The translations under genes were made by a program, and so were the position numbers. From Neodontobutis hainanensis (lineage: Eukaryota > Chordata > Actinopteri > Gobiiformes > Odontobutidae), in contig JALDNG010000492.1 of the NCBI GenBank assembly GCA_024349245.1, positions 142,501 to 206,500 on the forward strand: a stretch of DNA of 64,000 bases. Direction: 5' to 3'. The notes under the pieces were generated by a model that was not told where the DNA came from, made no database searches, and worked only from the letters and a program-made list of their open reading frames with translations. Below, one piece after another: positions 1 to 11,800 of this stretch; within the stretch, counting starts at the first letter, position 1; each line of letters opens with the position of its first letter.

Positions 1-535
1 ATCCAAGGAAGGCAGCAGGCGCGCAAATTACCCACTCCAGGCTCGGGGAGGTAGTGACGAAAAATAACAATACAGGACTCTTCGAGGCCCTGTAATTGGA
101 ATGAGTACACTTTAAATCCTTTAACGAGGATCAATTGGAGGGCAAGTCTGGTTCCAGCTCCAATAGCGTATCTTAAAGTTGCTGCAGTTAAAAAGCTCGT
201 AGTTGGATCTCGTGATAGAGCTGACGGTCCGCCGCAGGCGAGCCACCGTCTGTCCCAGCCCCTGCCTCTCGGCGCCGATGCTCTTAGCTGAGTGTCCCGC
301 GGGTCCAGCGCTTACTTTGAAAAAATTGAGTGTTCAAAGCAGGCCCGGTCGCCTGAATACTGCAGCTAGAAATAATGGAATAGGACTCGGTTCTATTTTG
401 TGGGTTTTCTTCTCTGAACTGGGGCCATGATTAAGAGGGACGGCCGGGGCATTCGTATTGTGCCGCTAGAGGTGAAATTCTTGGACCGGCGCAAGACGGA
501 CGAAGCGAAAGCATTTGCCAAGAATGTTTTCATTA
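1..535 (+). pseudogene. 18S rRNA pseudogene, central part (left of transposon)
   Basis: The sequence follows eukaryotic 18S rRNA from about one quarter into the gene up to the conserved stretch ending gccaagaatgttttcatta. It is not a working copy. Around position 151 the universally conserved 530-loop block (gccagcagccgcggtaa in functional 18S) is missing, so the text jumps from aagtctggt to tccagctcc. Other small changes are scattered. The segment begins at the window edge, so its 5' part may lie outside. It stops at a TA where an IS630/Tc1 transposon has inserted, and 18S resumes at 2703. The short reading frames here are chance frames in rRNA. Confidence 0.93.
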
Positions 536-2700
536 CAGTTTTTCTGAATTGCTAAAACACTAACTCCCATTGTAAAAACAACACTGGCAACTGCCAAAAC
601 CCTTTATCAAATCAATCACACTGTTGTCAAAATCTTAAACACTATTCATCTGTTTAGGACACAATTTGCAAATCTGAATCGCCCATTTACCAAAACTCTA
701 AACACATTCTCAAACACAGAACACAACTCTTCAGTGTCATCCACTTGTACCCAGAAGTGTGCACACAGGCTACAGAAGTGAAACACAACTAACACACTGT
801 TCTCATCCTTTACACACTACCACTCAAAATTGAAAACACATGAGTCCAATCAGTGCACACAATTAGAAAACAGTATTTAAGCCTAGTCAAATGCAAATGG
901 CATGAGGTGATCCAACAATGGAGCAGAACAGAGGAAGAGGTGGAGGAAGAAGTGGAGGAAGTGAAAGAGAAAGAGGAAGAGGAAGAGGAGTCTGTGTCAG
1001 AGGTGGTGGGCGAGGACAAAGACCAAGCAGATCAATAATTTCTAATGACATTCGAGCAACTGTCTTAGATCATGTTCTGGTGCATGGCATGACTATGAGG
1101 GAGGCAGGGCAACGTGTGCAACCAAACCTAAGCAGGTTCTCAGTGGCTCCTATAATCCGGACCTTCAGAGAAGAAAACAAGTAAAGTATACTTGTCTCAA
1201 TGACACATAACTTTTCAATGGTACTGTGTTTTGAAAACATTTACTGAATAAAATGTGTGTGTATGTGTATACTTCTAAGTAAATGGGGTTCTTTTACAGA
1301 ATTGAAAGACGGCCTCATGAGAGTGGAAGGACACGCATGTTCTCACAACACCAGGAGACACTTATTGTGGATATGGTCCGTCAGAACAATGCAATTCGAC
1401 TGCATGAAATACAGCAGCGGATTGTAGAAGACAACGTACATTTCGAGGAATAAATAGTGTGAATCTGTCAACAATTGATCGTGTCCTGCAACGCAACAAG
1501 ATAAGGATGAAACAAGTTTATCGGGTACCATTTGAGCCAAACATTGAGTAGGCTACGATGTCAATATGTGCAAGTAAGTAAGCTCAGTACTAGAAAGTAC
1601 TGTGTATTTTGTGAAGCAGCACATGTATACATCTTACTGTGTCATTTATGTACAGATAATCTTTGAGCTTGACTTAATGGCTATGCCTCATGAATACATT
1701 TTCATGGATGAAGCTGGATTCAATCTAGCCAAAAGGAGAAGAAGAGGTCGCAACGTGATAGGTCAACGTGCCATTATTGAACTGCCTGGCCAGCGTGGTG
1801 GAAATGTAACCATTTGTGCTGCCATCAGCAGCTATGGGGTTCTCAACAGTCATGTTACTGTTGGGTCATACAACACCGAACTGCTGCTAACATTCCTGGA
1901 TGGTCTACGGGGTGCTCTGCTCGAGCAGAGGAGCGCGAGCAGGCGGAGCGTCCCATGTATGTTGTCATTTGGGACAATGTGAGCTTTCACCGTGGTCTGA
2001 GAATACGCGATTGGTTTCAAAATGCAGCATTTTATGAATGTTTTTCTTCCACCATACTCTCCTTCTTAAACCCTATCGAGGAGTTTTTCTCAGCATGGAG
2101 ATGGAAAGTGTATGACCATAACCCTTACAAACAGGAGAACCTAATTCAAGCAATGACTGGACCATGTGGCGACATCAGCGTGGAATCTTGCCAGGGCTGG
2201 ATTCGGCATGCTAAAGCATTCTTTCCCGTTGCCTTGCAAGGAGAACATAGCATGTGACGTGGATAAAGTCCTGTGGCCTCACCCAGCAGAGAGGCGTAAT
2301 CCTGAGGCAGAATGAATGCTGTAAACATGTCTTATTTTATTTTTCTTAGCATAAGTTTTGTTTCTCTTTTTGCTGCAGTTTTTAAAGCTTTATATTATTT
2401 CTTTGTTTAAATAAGAGTACAAGAATATAATTATTCCCGCTATCCCACAGTGTTTAGCATTTATTTATGTAGTGTGTAATGGTTGCTAAGTTGTGTTTGC
2501 GCATTAGCTGGTTTTGTGTGGTTTTTGACGGTAGTGAGTGATTTTGATTCAAGTTAAAATGGTTTTGGGTCAAATATTTGGTTTTGCTAGAGGAGTCAGA
2601 GGTTTTGTGAATGTAGCTAGAAAATTGGGTTTTGTGTTCACAGTTTAGAGAAAAGGAGAGCAGGTTTCAAGAAATGTGTCTTAGCAATTCAGAAAAACTG
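536..2700 (+). mobile_element. IS630/Tc1-like DNA transposon, copy 1, inserted in 18S
   Basis: The element has near-perfect terminal inverted repeats: cagtttttctgaattgctaa at the left end and its reverse complement at the right end. It is flanked by a TA duplication (534-535 and 2701-2702), and removing element plus one TA restores the conserved 18S text cattaatcaagaac. It encodes a broken transposase of the DD34E type. A second, almost identical copy lies at 25757-32941 within an L2 element. I noticed only a handful of base differences between the two over about 2.1 kb, so transposition was recent. TA duplication, terminal repeats and DD34E all fit the IS630-Tc1-mariner superfamily; I do not assign a family name. 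Confidence 0.93.
918..2257 (+). pseudogene. IS630/Tc1 transposase, three exons, frame-broken
   Basis: This is a DDE transposase that would cut and paste its element. Exon 1 (918-1180) starts with MEQNRG and an Arg/Gly/Glu-rich stretch followed by a helix-turn-helix-like region. A gtaaagt donor and a tttacag acceptor bound an intron at 1181-1299, and splicing keeps the frame. Exon 2 (1300-1573) continues the DNA-binding part, and a second intron (1574-1655) has gtaagt and tacag ends. Exon 3 carries the catalytic core: first Asp in IFMDEAGFN, second Asp in VIWDNVSFH, Glu in LNPIEEFF, with 34 residues between the last two. A missing base near 1447, an in-frame stop after PNIE, a frame jump near 1920 and an out-of-frame stretch before LNPIEE disable it. 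Most of these lesions are shared with copy 2. Confidence 0.85.
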
Positions 2701-2702
2701 TA

Positions 2703-2841
2703 ATCAAGAACGAAAATCGGGGTTCAAGACGATCAGATACCGTCAGTTCCGACCATAAACGATGCCAACTAGCAATCCGGCGGCGTTATTCCCATAACCA
2801 AAGTCTTTGGGTTCCGGGAGTATGGTTGCAAAGCTGAAACC

Positions 2842-2881
<40 letters not shown>

Positions 2882-3297
2882 GCGGCTTAATTTGACTCAA
2901 CACGGGAAACCTCACCCGGCCCGGACACTGAAAGGATTGACAGATTGATAGCTCTTTCTCGATTCGGTGGGTGGTGGTGCATGGCCGTTCTCAGTTGGTG
3001 GAGCGATTTGTCTGGTTAGTTCCGATAACGAACGAGACTCCGGCATGCTAACTAGTTACGGCCCGCGCGGTCGGCGTCCAACTTCTTAGAGGGACAAGTG
3101 GCGTTCAGCCACACGAGATTGTGCAATAACAGGTCTGTGATGCCCTTAGATGTCCGGGGCTGCACGCGCGCCACACTGAGTGGATCAGCGTGTGTCTACC
3201 CTTCGCCGAGAGGCGTGGGTAACCCGCTGAACCCCACTCGTGATAGGGATTGGGGATTGCAGTTATTTCCCATGAACGAGGAATTCCCAGTAAGCGT

Positions 3298-3329
<32 letters not shown>

Positions 3330-3330
3330 T

Positions 3331-3388
<58 letters not shown>

Positions 3389-3455
3389 GGGCCCCGCCGG
3401 GGTCGGTCACGGCCCTGGCGGAGTGCCGAGAAGACGATCAAACTTGATCATCTAG
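2703..3455 (+). pseudogene. 18S rRNA pseudogene, 3' part
   Basis: 18S resumes at atcaagaacgaaaatcgg and runs through the gatcagataccgtc block, the aattgacggaagggcacc block and the gtacacaccgcccgtcgc block. It lacks part of the region before the ccaaagtctttgg stretch and carries scattered changes. It ends at about 3455 within gatcatctagag, roughly 40-50 nt before the normal 18S 3' end, where an L2 scrap begins. No ITS or 5.8S follows, so this is a dispersed rDNA fragment and not an edge of a working rDNA repeat. Confidence 0.93.
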
Positions 3456-3757
3456 AGAAATCCTTTTTTAAAACCTCTGATTCTCCCTTCCTGGTGTCAA
3501 CTGCACCCACATGTACTATCAGCTGTTTAAGCCCTGTGTGTTTGGAAATGACTTGGGGAAGAAGAGCTGTTATATCAGAGACCATGGCACTTGGATAGCT
3601 GCATGTACCAAAACAACTATTGTTTATGTCCCTGACAGCACCGTCTCAGCAACAGGATATCTCTGTCCTTCATTTTGGCATAGATTTTCTGTCTCTGTTT
3701 GCCTGGTGCTTTTCCACAGATTCATGTCTCCGGTTTTCCATAGAAAAAGTTTTATTT
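3456..3757 (-). pseudogene. L2 ORF1 esterase-like fragment
   Basis: The text matches the ORF1 regions of the two large L2 copies in this window (for example 62050-62350), in the same minus orientation. It covers the middle of the esterase-like domain. The block that should hold the catalytic serine reads from a gacggtgct stretch (Gly-Asp-Gly), as in the other copies, and the frame is broken just before it. The junction with 18S falls at gagaaatcc, which resembles both parents, so short homology may have guided the join. The right end fades into a simple repeat. Confidence 0.8.
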
Positions 3758-3790
3758 ACTTTTACATTTACATTTACATTTACATTTATA
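3758..3790. repeat. short (tttaca)n microsatellite
   Basis: About five copies of a 6-bp motif (tttaca) directly follow the L2 ORF1 scrap and mark its right edge. Confidence 0.8.
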
Positions 3791-4695
3791 CATGATATCC
3801 TGAAGTGTATTTTACTCTAGTGACTTAGTAGCTCTAACAGTTCACTGGACTGGCATGCGAAAAGAATTAATGAGAACTAACGAGCAGCTGACACTGAGCA
3901 TGCGCACCGAGCAGGTGCACATACAGTGCATGCATACATTGCGTGATAGTCTTTCCAATTACATTAATGCGTGTGCGCATGCACGCTGACACTACGTGAT
4001 CTACTCTCTATCTATAAATTTTAATTAGTTATTGATGAATCGGTTGAACTTCAATGATTCCGTCATTTAACAAAGCCTTGCTACAAGCTACTGACAGTTT
4101 TCATTTAACGTTGAAAGTATGTTTTTAAGGTTTTTAACGATTTCAAATATCAATAGTCAGCATTATTACTTTGTTTAAAAAAAAAAGAAGTCCATTTGTA
4201 ACAATAGATTATTTCTTTATCACCTTTTCACCTCATTAAACAAACTGTAAAATGGTCTAAATCCCAAAAAAATGCTTTTCTCTATACTTCATATCATGGG
4301 GAACATTTTCACTTAATCATATTCTTGTAATTGAATTATATTACATTTATGAAATTAACACCAAACATAATCCATGTATTTAATTATGTTTCAGAAGTAG
4401 TTTTATAAAGGTAAAAATGCCCATAAAAGTAAAAAATCAATACGAGCTTATTGGAAAAAAGACAATATAAAAAACTTTATGACTCCACCATCCATGACAG
4501 TGCTAAACTCGTCAAAGTGCCAATAAAATAAACACACTCAGCAAAATTTCCCATAATGATCATTGTCATTAAAATCACTGAATTGATATCAATATGATTG
4601 TATATCAATATTGAAGATCTTTACTGAAAAAGTAACTTTCTTAAAGCATTTCTATAAGATAAGAATGACACACTAACCATTGCTTTGTTTTGTAG
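3791..4695. other. AT-rich stretch with a dispersed-repeat segment
   Basis: No gene is recognisable here. Positions about 3909-4015 (acagtgcatgcatacattgc to gatctactctctatct) reappear at about 58520-58610 in the same orientation with small differences, so this is a dispersed repeat or the end of an old transposon. The rest is AT-rich with no clear repeats. It would include the promoter or upstream exons of the gene fragment beginning at 4696 if that gene was ever complete here. Confidence 0.5.
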
Positions 4696-4841
4696 ACCTC
4701 ACTGACCCCCAGAAATTTGACATACAATTGACCCCAACCACCACAATAGACATGACCGAATTAAACTTCCCACATAAGCCCCAGGAAGAGCCTACCCCCC
4801 TCAAAAATGTGGACATCAAAAGCCTGCCACCGCGCCAAATG
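4696..4841 (+). CDS. Candidate exon of OB-fold-like gene, copy 1
   Basis: A polypyrimidine-AG acceptor (ttgttttgtag) and a strong donor (atg|gtaagt) bound an open segment of 146 nt encoding DLTDPQKFDIQ and ending SLPPRQM. The exon starts in phase 1 and ends in phase 0, and the next recognisable exon at 8289 also starts in phase 0. A similar arrangement occurs on the - strand near 57300-57440: a stretch resembling FSDPDGYDV, then a segment ending LKALVPKQK, then the OB-fold-like exon. I do not recognise the protein by name. An exon of a real or former gene seems more likely than chance because of the paired splice sites and the related locus. Confidence 0.5.
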
Positions 4842-5094
4842 GTAAGTGCATTAAAATGTTGTGGTTTGCATGTATTAATGATCGATTATTAGGCGCTTTT
4901 GTATTTCCTCATTAATTATCCCAGTCAACAATTTGATCTCACAATGATGTCACTATGAGCTCACAATATTCTCATGGTGCGGTCATAATGTGAGTGTCAC
5001 AGTGAACTAAAAGTGTAACCACACTGTGTGTTCATACTTTGTTCTCAACATGAGGTCACTGCACAATCACAGTGCACTCATACTGTGGTGGAAA

Positions 5095-5760
5095 TATGAG
5101 GTCACATCACACTCACTGAGTGCTCACACTGTGGTCACTGAGTGCTCACACTGTGCTCACACTGTGCTCATACTGTGGTCACTGAGTGCTCACACTGTGC
5201 TCATACTGTGCTCACACTGTGGTCATTGAGTGCTCACACTGTGCTCACACTGTGCTCATACTGTGCTCATACTGTGGTCACTGTGTGCTCACACTGTGCT
5301 CACACTGCTCACACTGTGCTCATACTGTGGTCACTGCGTGCTCACACTGTGCTCATACTGTGGTCACTGAGTGCTCACACTGTGCTCATACTGTGCTCAT
5401 ACTGTGGTCACTGTGTGCTCACACTGTGCTCATACTGTGCTCATACTGTGGTCACTGTGTGCTCACACTGTGCTCATACTGTGCTCATACTGTGGTCACT
5501 GAGTGCTCACACTGTGCTCACACTGTGCTCACACTGTGCTCATACTGTGGTCACTGAGTGCTCACACTGTGCTCATACTGTGCTCACACTTTTGTCACTG
5601 AGTGCTCACACTGTGGTCACTGAGTGCTTACACTGTGCTCATACTGTGGTCACTGTGTGCTCACACTGTGCTCACACTGTGCTCACACTGTGGTCACTGA
5701 GTGCTCACACTGTGGTCACTGTGTGCTCACACTGTGGTCACTGAGTGCTCATACTGTGAG
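5095..5760. repeat. Minisatellite of 11-bp period
   Basis: About 60 tandem variants of one 11-bp motif occur (ctcacactgtg, ctcatactgtg, gtcactgagtg). They form a higher-order 33- to 44-bp pattern in which a gtcactgag block alternates with several ctcacactgtg blocks. Because 11 is not a multiple of 3 and the motif avoids stops, long open frames appear by chance; the 200-codon frame here is not a gene. The motif resembles the sequence just inside the element's left end (tcacaatgatgtcac, ctcacaatattctca), so it probably grew from there. Confidence 0.95.
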
Positions 5761-6365
5761 ATCACCATATAAAACCACTATGCAATAATTGTTAGTTCAC
5801 TGTTATCTAAAATGATTCAGTTAACTCAAACTTTTACACCCACATTCGTTATTTCCATCAATAAAAACAATCAAACAAAAAGTCAGCTTTTTCCTTTATT
5901 TGGTTTCCTTTTCAGCCTGGTGTTGGTGTTGGACAAAAAAATTGCTACTTGGCGAATACATTCCGCGTCTGGTGTTGTTCTGGTGGTTACTTTTAGCTTC
6001 TTCACCTCTATTTCATTTTGTTTGTGAAAAGACCTGACACATTCTAAAAACTCAAAGAGCAAGGTGTTAACATTTTAATTTCTATAGCAGCATCCAGATG
6101 CACAAACCAAAACTTAAACTGTCTATGTCTGTTATACAGACAGAGAACATTGTCTGACGCTATGCTTTTTAAAGCCTGTCTCACCATCTCACCTATATTG
6201 GAGCTGCCGTGAGTATGGATGAGATAGTGTACCTGACAAAAACATACATAATATTGTCAAGATTAAAATATACCAGGCTTCAACATTTATTTTACATGGT
6301 ATCTGCTGCTGCTGCAAAAAAAAATAAAAAAATAAAACTGTGGCTTTGTTGTAAAAATAAAAGCA

Positions 6366-6731
6366 AAATTTATATAATAGTACAACATAAAGCTCTCCAT
6401 AATTTTTGTCTTCTTCAAGCCTCTGACAGAAGGCTTCAAAGTTTCAAAGCTGGAAAACAGTTGTTGTTTAAAAAGTTCCTCATGGGCATCTTCTTCTGCC
6501 CGCTTCATGAGAACAGCCTTAACTTTTGCCAAGTCATTCATGATGACAGCTTGTCTCTGTTCCAGCATTTGAATTTGTTGGAGAATCTTAGTATTCAGAT
6601 CTGAAAAAATGTAAAGTCAGATTGTTATATAGCAAAGGATGTTTTATGTCTGTATAAATAAATAATGTCTAATCACATACCAAACAATTTCTCCATGGTG
6701 ACTTTGCATTTTGTTTCCTTTGGTTCCTTCC
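6366..6731 (-). CDS. Candidate two-exon coiled-coil segment
   Basis: On the - strand an exon of about 51 nt (6731-6681, ending VTMEKLF with a g|gtatgtg donor) can be joined in phase to a second exon starting at 6600 (after tttttttcag). The second exon encodes NTKILQQIQMLEQRQ followed by a charged helical stretch. The product would be a short coiled coil. It lies within the TIR element, so it could be element cargo, a captured exon or chance. I do not recognise a family. Confidence 0.35.
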
Positions 6732-7811
6732 CTGTTATCAAAATTACATACATAAGGTCAGTGAAATTGCAGTTATCTAAATCAGTTATATTGTTTCTAT
6801 ATTTATTTTTCTACATCAATTAAACCCACTCTCACTGATTACTGTATTTGATAATAGTTTAAAAAGTCTTCTTTGGACAATTGTTGTGTATCCTAAAGAA
6901 AGTGTGTATCATAAAGTACTTTAAACTACACTTTTGTAGATCTACACTTTACATTCTTAATGATGTAGCGTTGCATCTGATGTCTGGGTAAAGTTGCTTG
7001 TTATGTTAATAAGAGGATGAATGTCAGTCACTTTGAGTTTTGGTAACAGGAAGTGACATTGAAGCTTTAACATAAAACAGCTACAGTTCCGCTGATAGAA
7101 GTTGTTGTTAAAAAACTAGTCATATAGCGTGGTGAAATAAGGCTTTTTATCTTTAATATGAGTGTCTAAGAGTAGGCATACTTCATCTTTTTATCCAAAG
7201 AGCAATGATAGTTTACGCTATTCCACCAGTGCAGCATTCTTGCTTACTGTTGTTTTACAGCGCTTGTTAATTATTGAAATAAGTATAAATGAAAAAAAAA
7301 GTATATAATGAAATATAAAATTAGTAATGTTGTAATGATCTGACATAACAGGCCTAACAATTCGCAAATACTGATATGCAAACTAGCTGCAGCTAGCAAT
7401 TTTGGTGTGATTACTGAATGTAAACTGGCTGGTGCACATGTAGCATGTGTGAGCAGTACTCTGCTAAAAAAAAAAAAAAAAAAGACCAGACCACATTGCA
7501 CATCTGAAAGTATGTAAAAAGGCCACTCACCATTTCTGCAATGTAACAATGCCATGCACAACTTTTCCTTCTTCTTTACATGTTTTATGGTGGTTGGAAG
7601 ACCAGCTTAGATGGTGCATTTACCACCGCCAACTGGACCGAAGTGTGAAGCATTCACAATGAGCTCACACTTTACACACATGCTGAGGATCACAGTATGA
7701 GGATCAGATGAACTCACCTTGAGCTCACGCTTTACGCACATGCTGAGGATCACAGTATGAGGATTGTGTGATGTCATTGTGATCATCGCATGATCTCACG
7801 TGTTGACTGGG

Positions 7812-8288
7812 ATAGCTATCCCGTCACGTAAAAACTAGCCTCAATAATGATGATAATAATTTAAATACAACTACTTACAACAAACAATACACACATCTTA
7901 CCCCACTACAATGCCTACATAACCACAATGTCATAAACGCCTCACCAATCAGCACTACATTCTTGCCACAATTATAGCAAGCACTCAAACATCCACATCC
8001 CCAGCACTGCAAATAACTAACACTCCTCTAGATCATTGCTCCTCAAACCTGTTCTGGCTTCACAGCACCACAGCACAATTCGGATACCTCACTCATCAAC
8101 AGATTGTCCAACACTTTAACTGATTAATAAACATTACAAGACTTAGAACAAGTGTATCTGATGAGACAAATATCTATTATGTAAAGAAATGCCACGACAG
8201 TTTAAAGAACCACTGCTCTGGATGCTCTGGAAGCTCAACCTAATTACACACTCTCAGCATGTTAATGAAATTATTATATTCCATGCAG
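7812..8288. other. Intergenic or intron sequence, no feature seen
   Basis: This is AT-rich sequence between the TIR element and the next candidate exon. I see no gene or repeat. Just before 8289 the text ctgga..cag supplies a usable splice acceptor. Confidence 0.4.
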
Positions 8289-8710
8289 GTCTCCAAATTA
8301 GAAGCTGCGGTGTATAAAGTCGACCCATCCAGCTCCACAGTGACATTCAGGGACACAGAGTGCGAGGTCCGAACCTGTTTTATTGCAGACCCCACATCCT
8401 CCATTGAACTCTCTCTCTCTGGGACAGCCATATTGATTTGGTTCAAAGTCACACTTCCTACACCTTCACCAACGTCACAACAAAAAGTTACAGAGGCAAG
8501 ACCACATTGACCACCACCTGCCAAACAACTATAACTCCTCTAGACAAAGCAATCTCATTTGTCCCACCAGATGAAACAGCAGCCCAAGACACACAACTAC
8601 AACATCTCACTAGAGAGACAGAAGCTGCTGTATTTAATGTCATAAAACTCTGCCCAAAATGCCACACCCCACAAAAGGATTTCACCCTCAAAACCCCATT
8701 CCACCGATTT
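8289..8710 (+). pseudogene. OB-fold-like exon with zinc knuckle, copy 1
   Basis: After a tgcag acceptor the frame encodes VSKLEAAVYKVDP, then CEVRTCFIADPTSSIELSLSG, which looks like the beta strands of an OB fold (compare IKISDGTGKIKVTFWDS at the copy near 57.1 kb). A frame jump near 8440 leads to SYTFTNVTTKSYRG and TLTTTCQTTITPL, the expected end of such a fold. Then follows KLCPKCHTPQKDF, half of a Cys zinc knuckle that matches KCPSCQVRQKDF in the other copy. Loss of frame and an abrupt end at about 8710, where the snRNA array begins, make this a fragment. A role in binding single-stranded DNA is only inferred from the fold. Confidence 0.5.
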
Positions 8711-8827
8711 CCACGCAATTTGAAGATTGTTTTCCAAAATGTGGTCTGGAACACTCAGTGGGATTTGGACAAAATATGCGCATGTTTCTTTTTGTCACTT
8801 TAGTGTCCAAAGGACCAAACAGATTAA

Positions 8828-11800
8828 AGGGGCATTACGCTTTCATAAAAACCTAACAGTTACTGCCACCTGTGGCCGTTAGGAGAAACTACAGTCAGAG
8901 TCCAGCTCGCTTTCGTGTTCAGACTGGCGCGTGTTTGTACGTGCATGACTGAGTCAACGGAGCATTATCTTTCAGTCTGTTGCCCTGAAGGACTTGGACA
9001 TTTACTTGCATCATGTTTACAAAGGTAAGAAAAGTTACACTTCTGTAAAAATGTATTGCTGAACAAACTTTGAGAGTAAACTATATTTTAATGTCGAGTG
9101 CTGACACAGCAGTAAAGCAAACTCTTGAGACATGGAAGATAATAAAGCACCAGACTGACAAACGGCTCGTTTTATAAAGCGTTGTTCAACGCAGTATGGC
9201 TGTTGTAACTTCGTATATATATTATCTACTGTATGTTACTTTTGTTAAAAGGGGCTAACGTTAGCTTAGCCGCTAACGGTTCATCAACTCACTTATATCA
9301 GACAGGATACTGTTCATGTGTTACTACTGTTGTTATTTGGACGAGTCTTTGCACCAACCTGTGACTGTCAACTCATTTAGCTTGTTTCTAGGTTATTACT
9401 ATTACTGTAATGAATTGGTCCTGCATTATTTTGAGACATCATAAACGTAACCTCACAGTATAATTTTAGCTTATCATTGTTTATTTCACTGTTGGTGTCA
9501 TTCAGAAAACCTCAAACATGAAGTTTAGCACTATAAAAATACAGATATGCAATTTTTTTCTAAATCAGGACTCAAGCTCCGGTGGAAGAGATCACTGATC
9601 GTGAGTGAAGAAGGGGAGAGCAAGAGGTGCAGAAGAAGAGGCCACGGGAGATGAAGAAGAGGAGCTGGGCCTGTCAGTGAAGAGGACAGACTGAGGGTGG
9701 CACAGCTGCTGCAGGACAACAGAGGCAGGTTGGTCATATATCTACTAAACAGTGCTTGTTGATGCATTTTTATGAACAGTTAGAACGACTGTCGCAGGAG
9801 GAGAAGGATGAAGTTCTCCAGGTTGTTGTAACTCATCTGCCAGGGTTTCTCTAGACCACACCTGGACAAATCATTACTTATGAAACCTGACCGGTGGTGG
9901 TCGTGATGATTATAGTCCAGTGCAGCGAGAAGAGTCCTAGCCTCATCCACTGGAGGTGAGAATGAGAAGCGCTTGCCGTCGTACATGACTATATGTTTCT
10001 GAAAGGACTCCAGACCAGAAGATAACCTAAGAGCAAAGAAAAAACATGAAACTTCAGAGTATATCAAGTATAACAGACATGACTGTTGAAATAACCAAAT
10101 AATAAAAACTTATTGTTAGTATTATTTTTTGTTGTTCCATTGATAGTGCTGTAAATATGGTCCTTACTCACACGTTGAGCATATACTATCAAACAAATAA
10201 ATCAGTATGTAAAATTATATATTTTTTAAATCTTACCTAAAAGGTAAGAAACTTCAACATCCTTCAGCCACCGTCCGTTTAGGAGATAGAGACAGTTACA
10301 TTTACCTTGCTTCAACACTTGGTTTTCATCCAGTGGTGGCACTCCTCAATTTGGAACTCTTCACTGTTGACAAAGGAAATAAATTGTGTTACAGCAAAAC
10401 TAAACCCATTACTGGGCTGGAGTGTCACAATTAGAATAATCAAAATTTAAATGTAATTGTCATACATTGTTGCAAGTGCACACTAGTAAAATTACAGTCT
10501 GACTTTAGTTTTTGTGTAATACTAAATGAAAACTGTCAGATTTGAATGCAGTGATTGAATCAGGATGCTGTGTCAATCGTATGTCTTTTCTTGGTGTGGA
10601 TGTATGTGGCCCCTGACCATTAGCCACTGTATTTTTCTCATAGCTGTAAACAATTCAACCATTTTTAGACTGCTGCCTTATACAATCTCATCACATTTAC
10701 AAAAGCATTACATTCAACAGTGTCATTATAATAAAATTTATCCTTTACATACAATTTACAAATAGACCACCAATAGATAATTAGTGACCAAATATACAAA
10801 TACAATGCAGGCGCACAGCTAATCACACTATAATCATAATCATCAGAGACCTGCAAATGTAATTTAAATAACAAAACATCAGTGAATGGGTATAAGAGAA
10901 GTGGATCTATCCAGACAAAAGCAATAAGGCAAGACATGTGCCAGAGTTAGCATTAGATGGGCTGTGACAACAGTTACATCATATATTACATCCTCGCTAA
11001 ATTTATAAAGTTGTCATGGATCACGTTATCTCTGGTGAAGGTTATTGAACAAATGAGCCAAAAGACATAACAAAGAAAAAAGTACTTAGCAAAGTGTAAC
11101 CCCAAAAAGAGTTCTGAGCTCATTAGCTCAGCTACTGAGCTACTTTTTCAAAAGACATTGAAAAAAGTCATTTGAAAGCTAAGACAGCAAATTGATTAGA
11201 CTTAGTAGCCTCTGAAATTGGGGTTATAATTCACTTCTCAAAGTCTCAGAGTATTTAATCCATTCAAAACAGTAACTTTTTAGGAGTCGTTCATGTTAGC
11301 CGCTTAGCATCCCCATCTAACAAGCATGCTAATGTTATTTAGCTTTAGACAGCTGAAAACAAAACACCACAGTATATTATAAATTGTCTGTAATGATGTC
11401 TTACCTTTTCAATAAGAAAAAAGCCCGCTGAAGGTCCGTTTTTATTCCCAAAGTAGAGCGTAACGTTAGCTCTCTCCATGGCTCAAATGCTCTGACTATG
11501 TTCAGTCTTGTTTTTCCACTGCTTTGGTCACACTTCTGTTTTCCTCTCCGTGTCTTGCTCAAGTAAACATGTTATGTTTTTATTTTTGAAGAGTCTATGT
11601 CAGTGTCTGAGCAGTGCTAGAGGCCGATTGTTTTTGTTGCTGGTAGAGTCCATCTCTGCCCCGCTGATCTCGCTGGCTGTAATGGCGGCATTGCCGGAAT
11701 TCAGCGCTGTACACAGGAGCGCGCGCACTACGTAACATCCGGGTAGATTTACCGGGAAAACCGCCCGGCGCTTCACAATAGAATGAGCCTACAGGCTCAT

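Larger units (their letters stand above)
4919..7811. mobile_element. Unclassified TIR element in an intron
   Basis: The left end (tcccagtcaaca, then a tcacaatgatgtcac-like stretch) is repeated inverted at about 7770-7811 (tgttgactggga, with catgatctcacg before it). A 2-bp flank repeat can be read as TA or AT, so the exact ends are ambiguous. Just inside the right end are two copies of a segment of about 55 bp (gagctcac..tttac..cacatgctgagg, about 7668-7765). Inside the left end lies a large minisatellite. No transposase is recognisable, so it would be non-autonomous. It lies between two candidate exons of the OB-fold-like gene, that is, within an intron. Confidence 0.55.

Noticed and set aside
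810..1019. Ser-rich - strand frame, repeated at 31051-31260
   Set aside because: Antisense of the Arg/Glu-rich first exon of the transposase.
1..3455. Functional rDNA repeat
   Set aside because: The 530 loop and other blocks are missing, a transposon is inserted, and no ITS, 5.8S or 28S follows.
3098..3598. A 166-codon frame
   Set aside because: It lies within the 18S rRNA pseudogene and the L2 scrap; a chance frame.
5142..5744. A 200-codon open frame of Cys/His-rich repeats
   Set aside because: It is produced by the 11-bp minisatellite, which is open in more than one frame; there is no start context or homology.
5095..5760. Possible CRISPR array
   Set aside because: Units are contiguous 11-bp variants without unique spacers, in a eukaryotic context.
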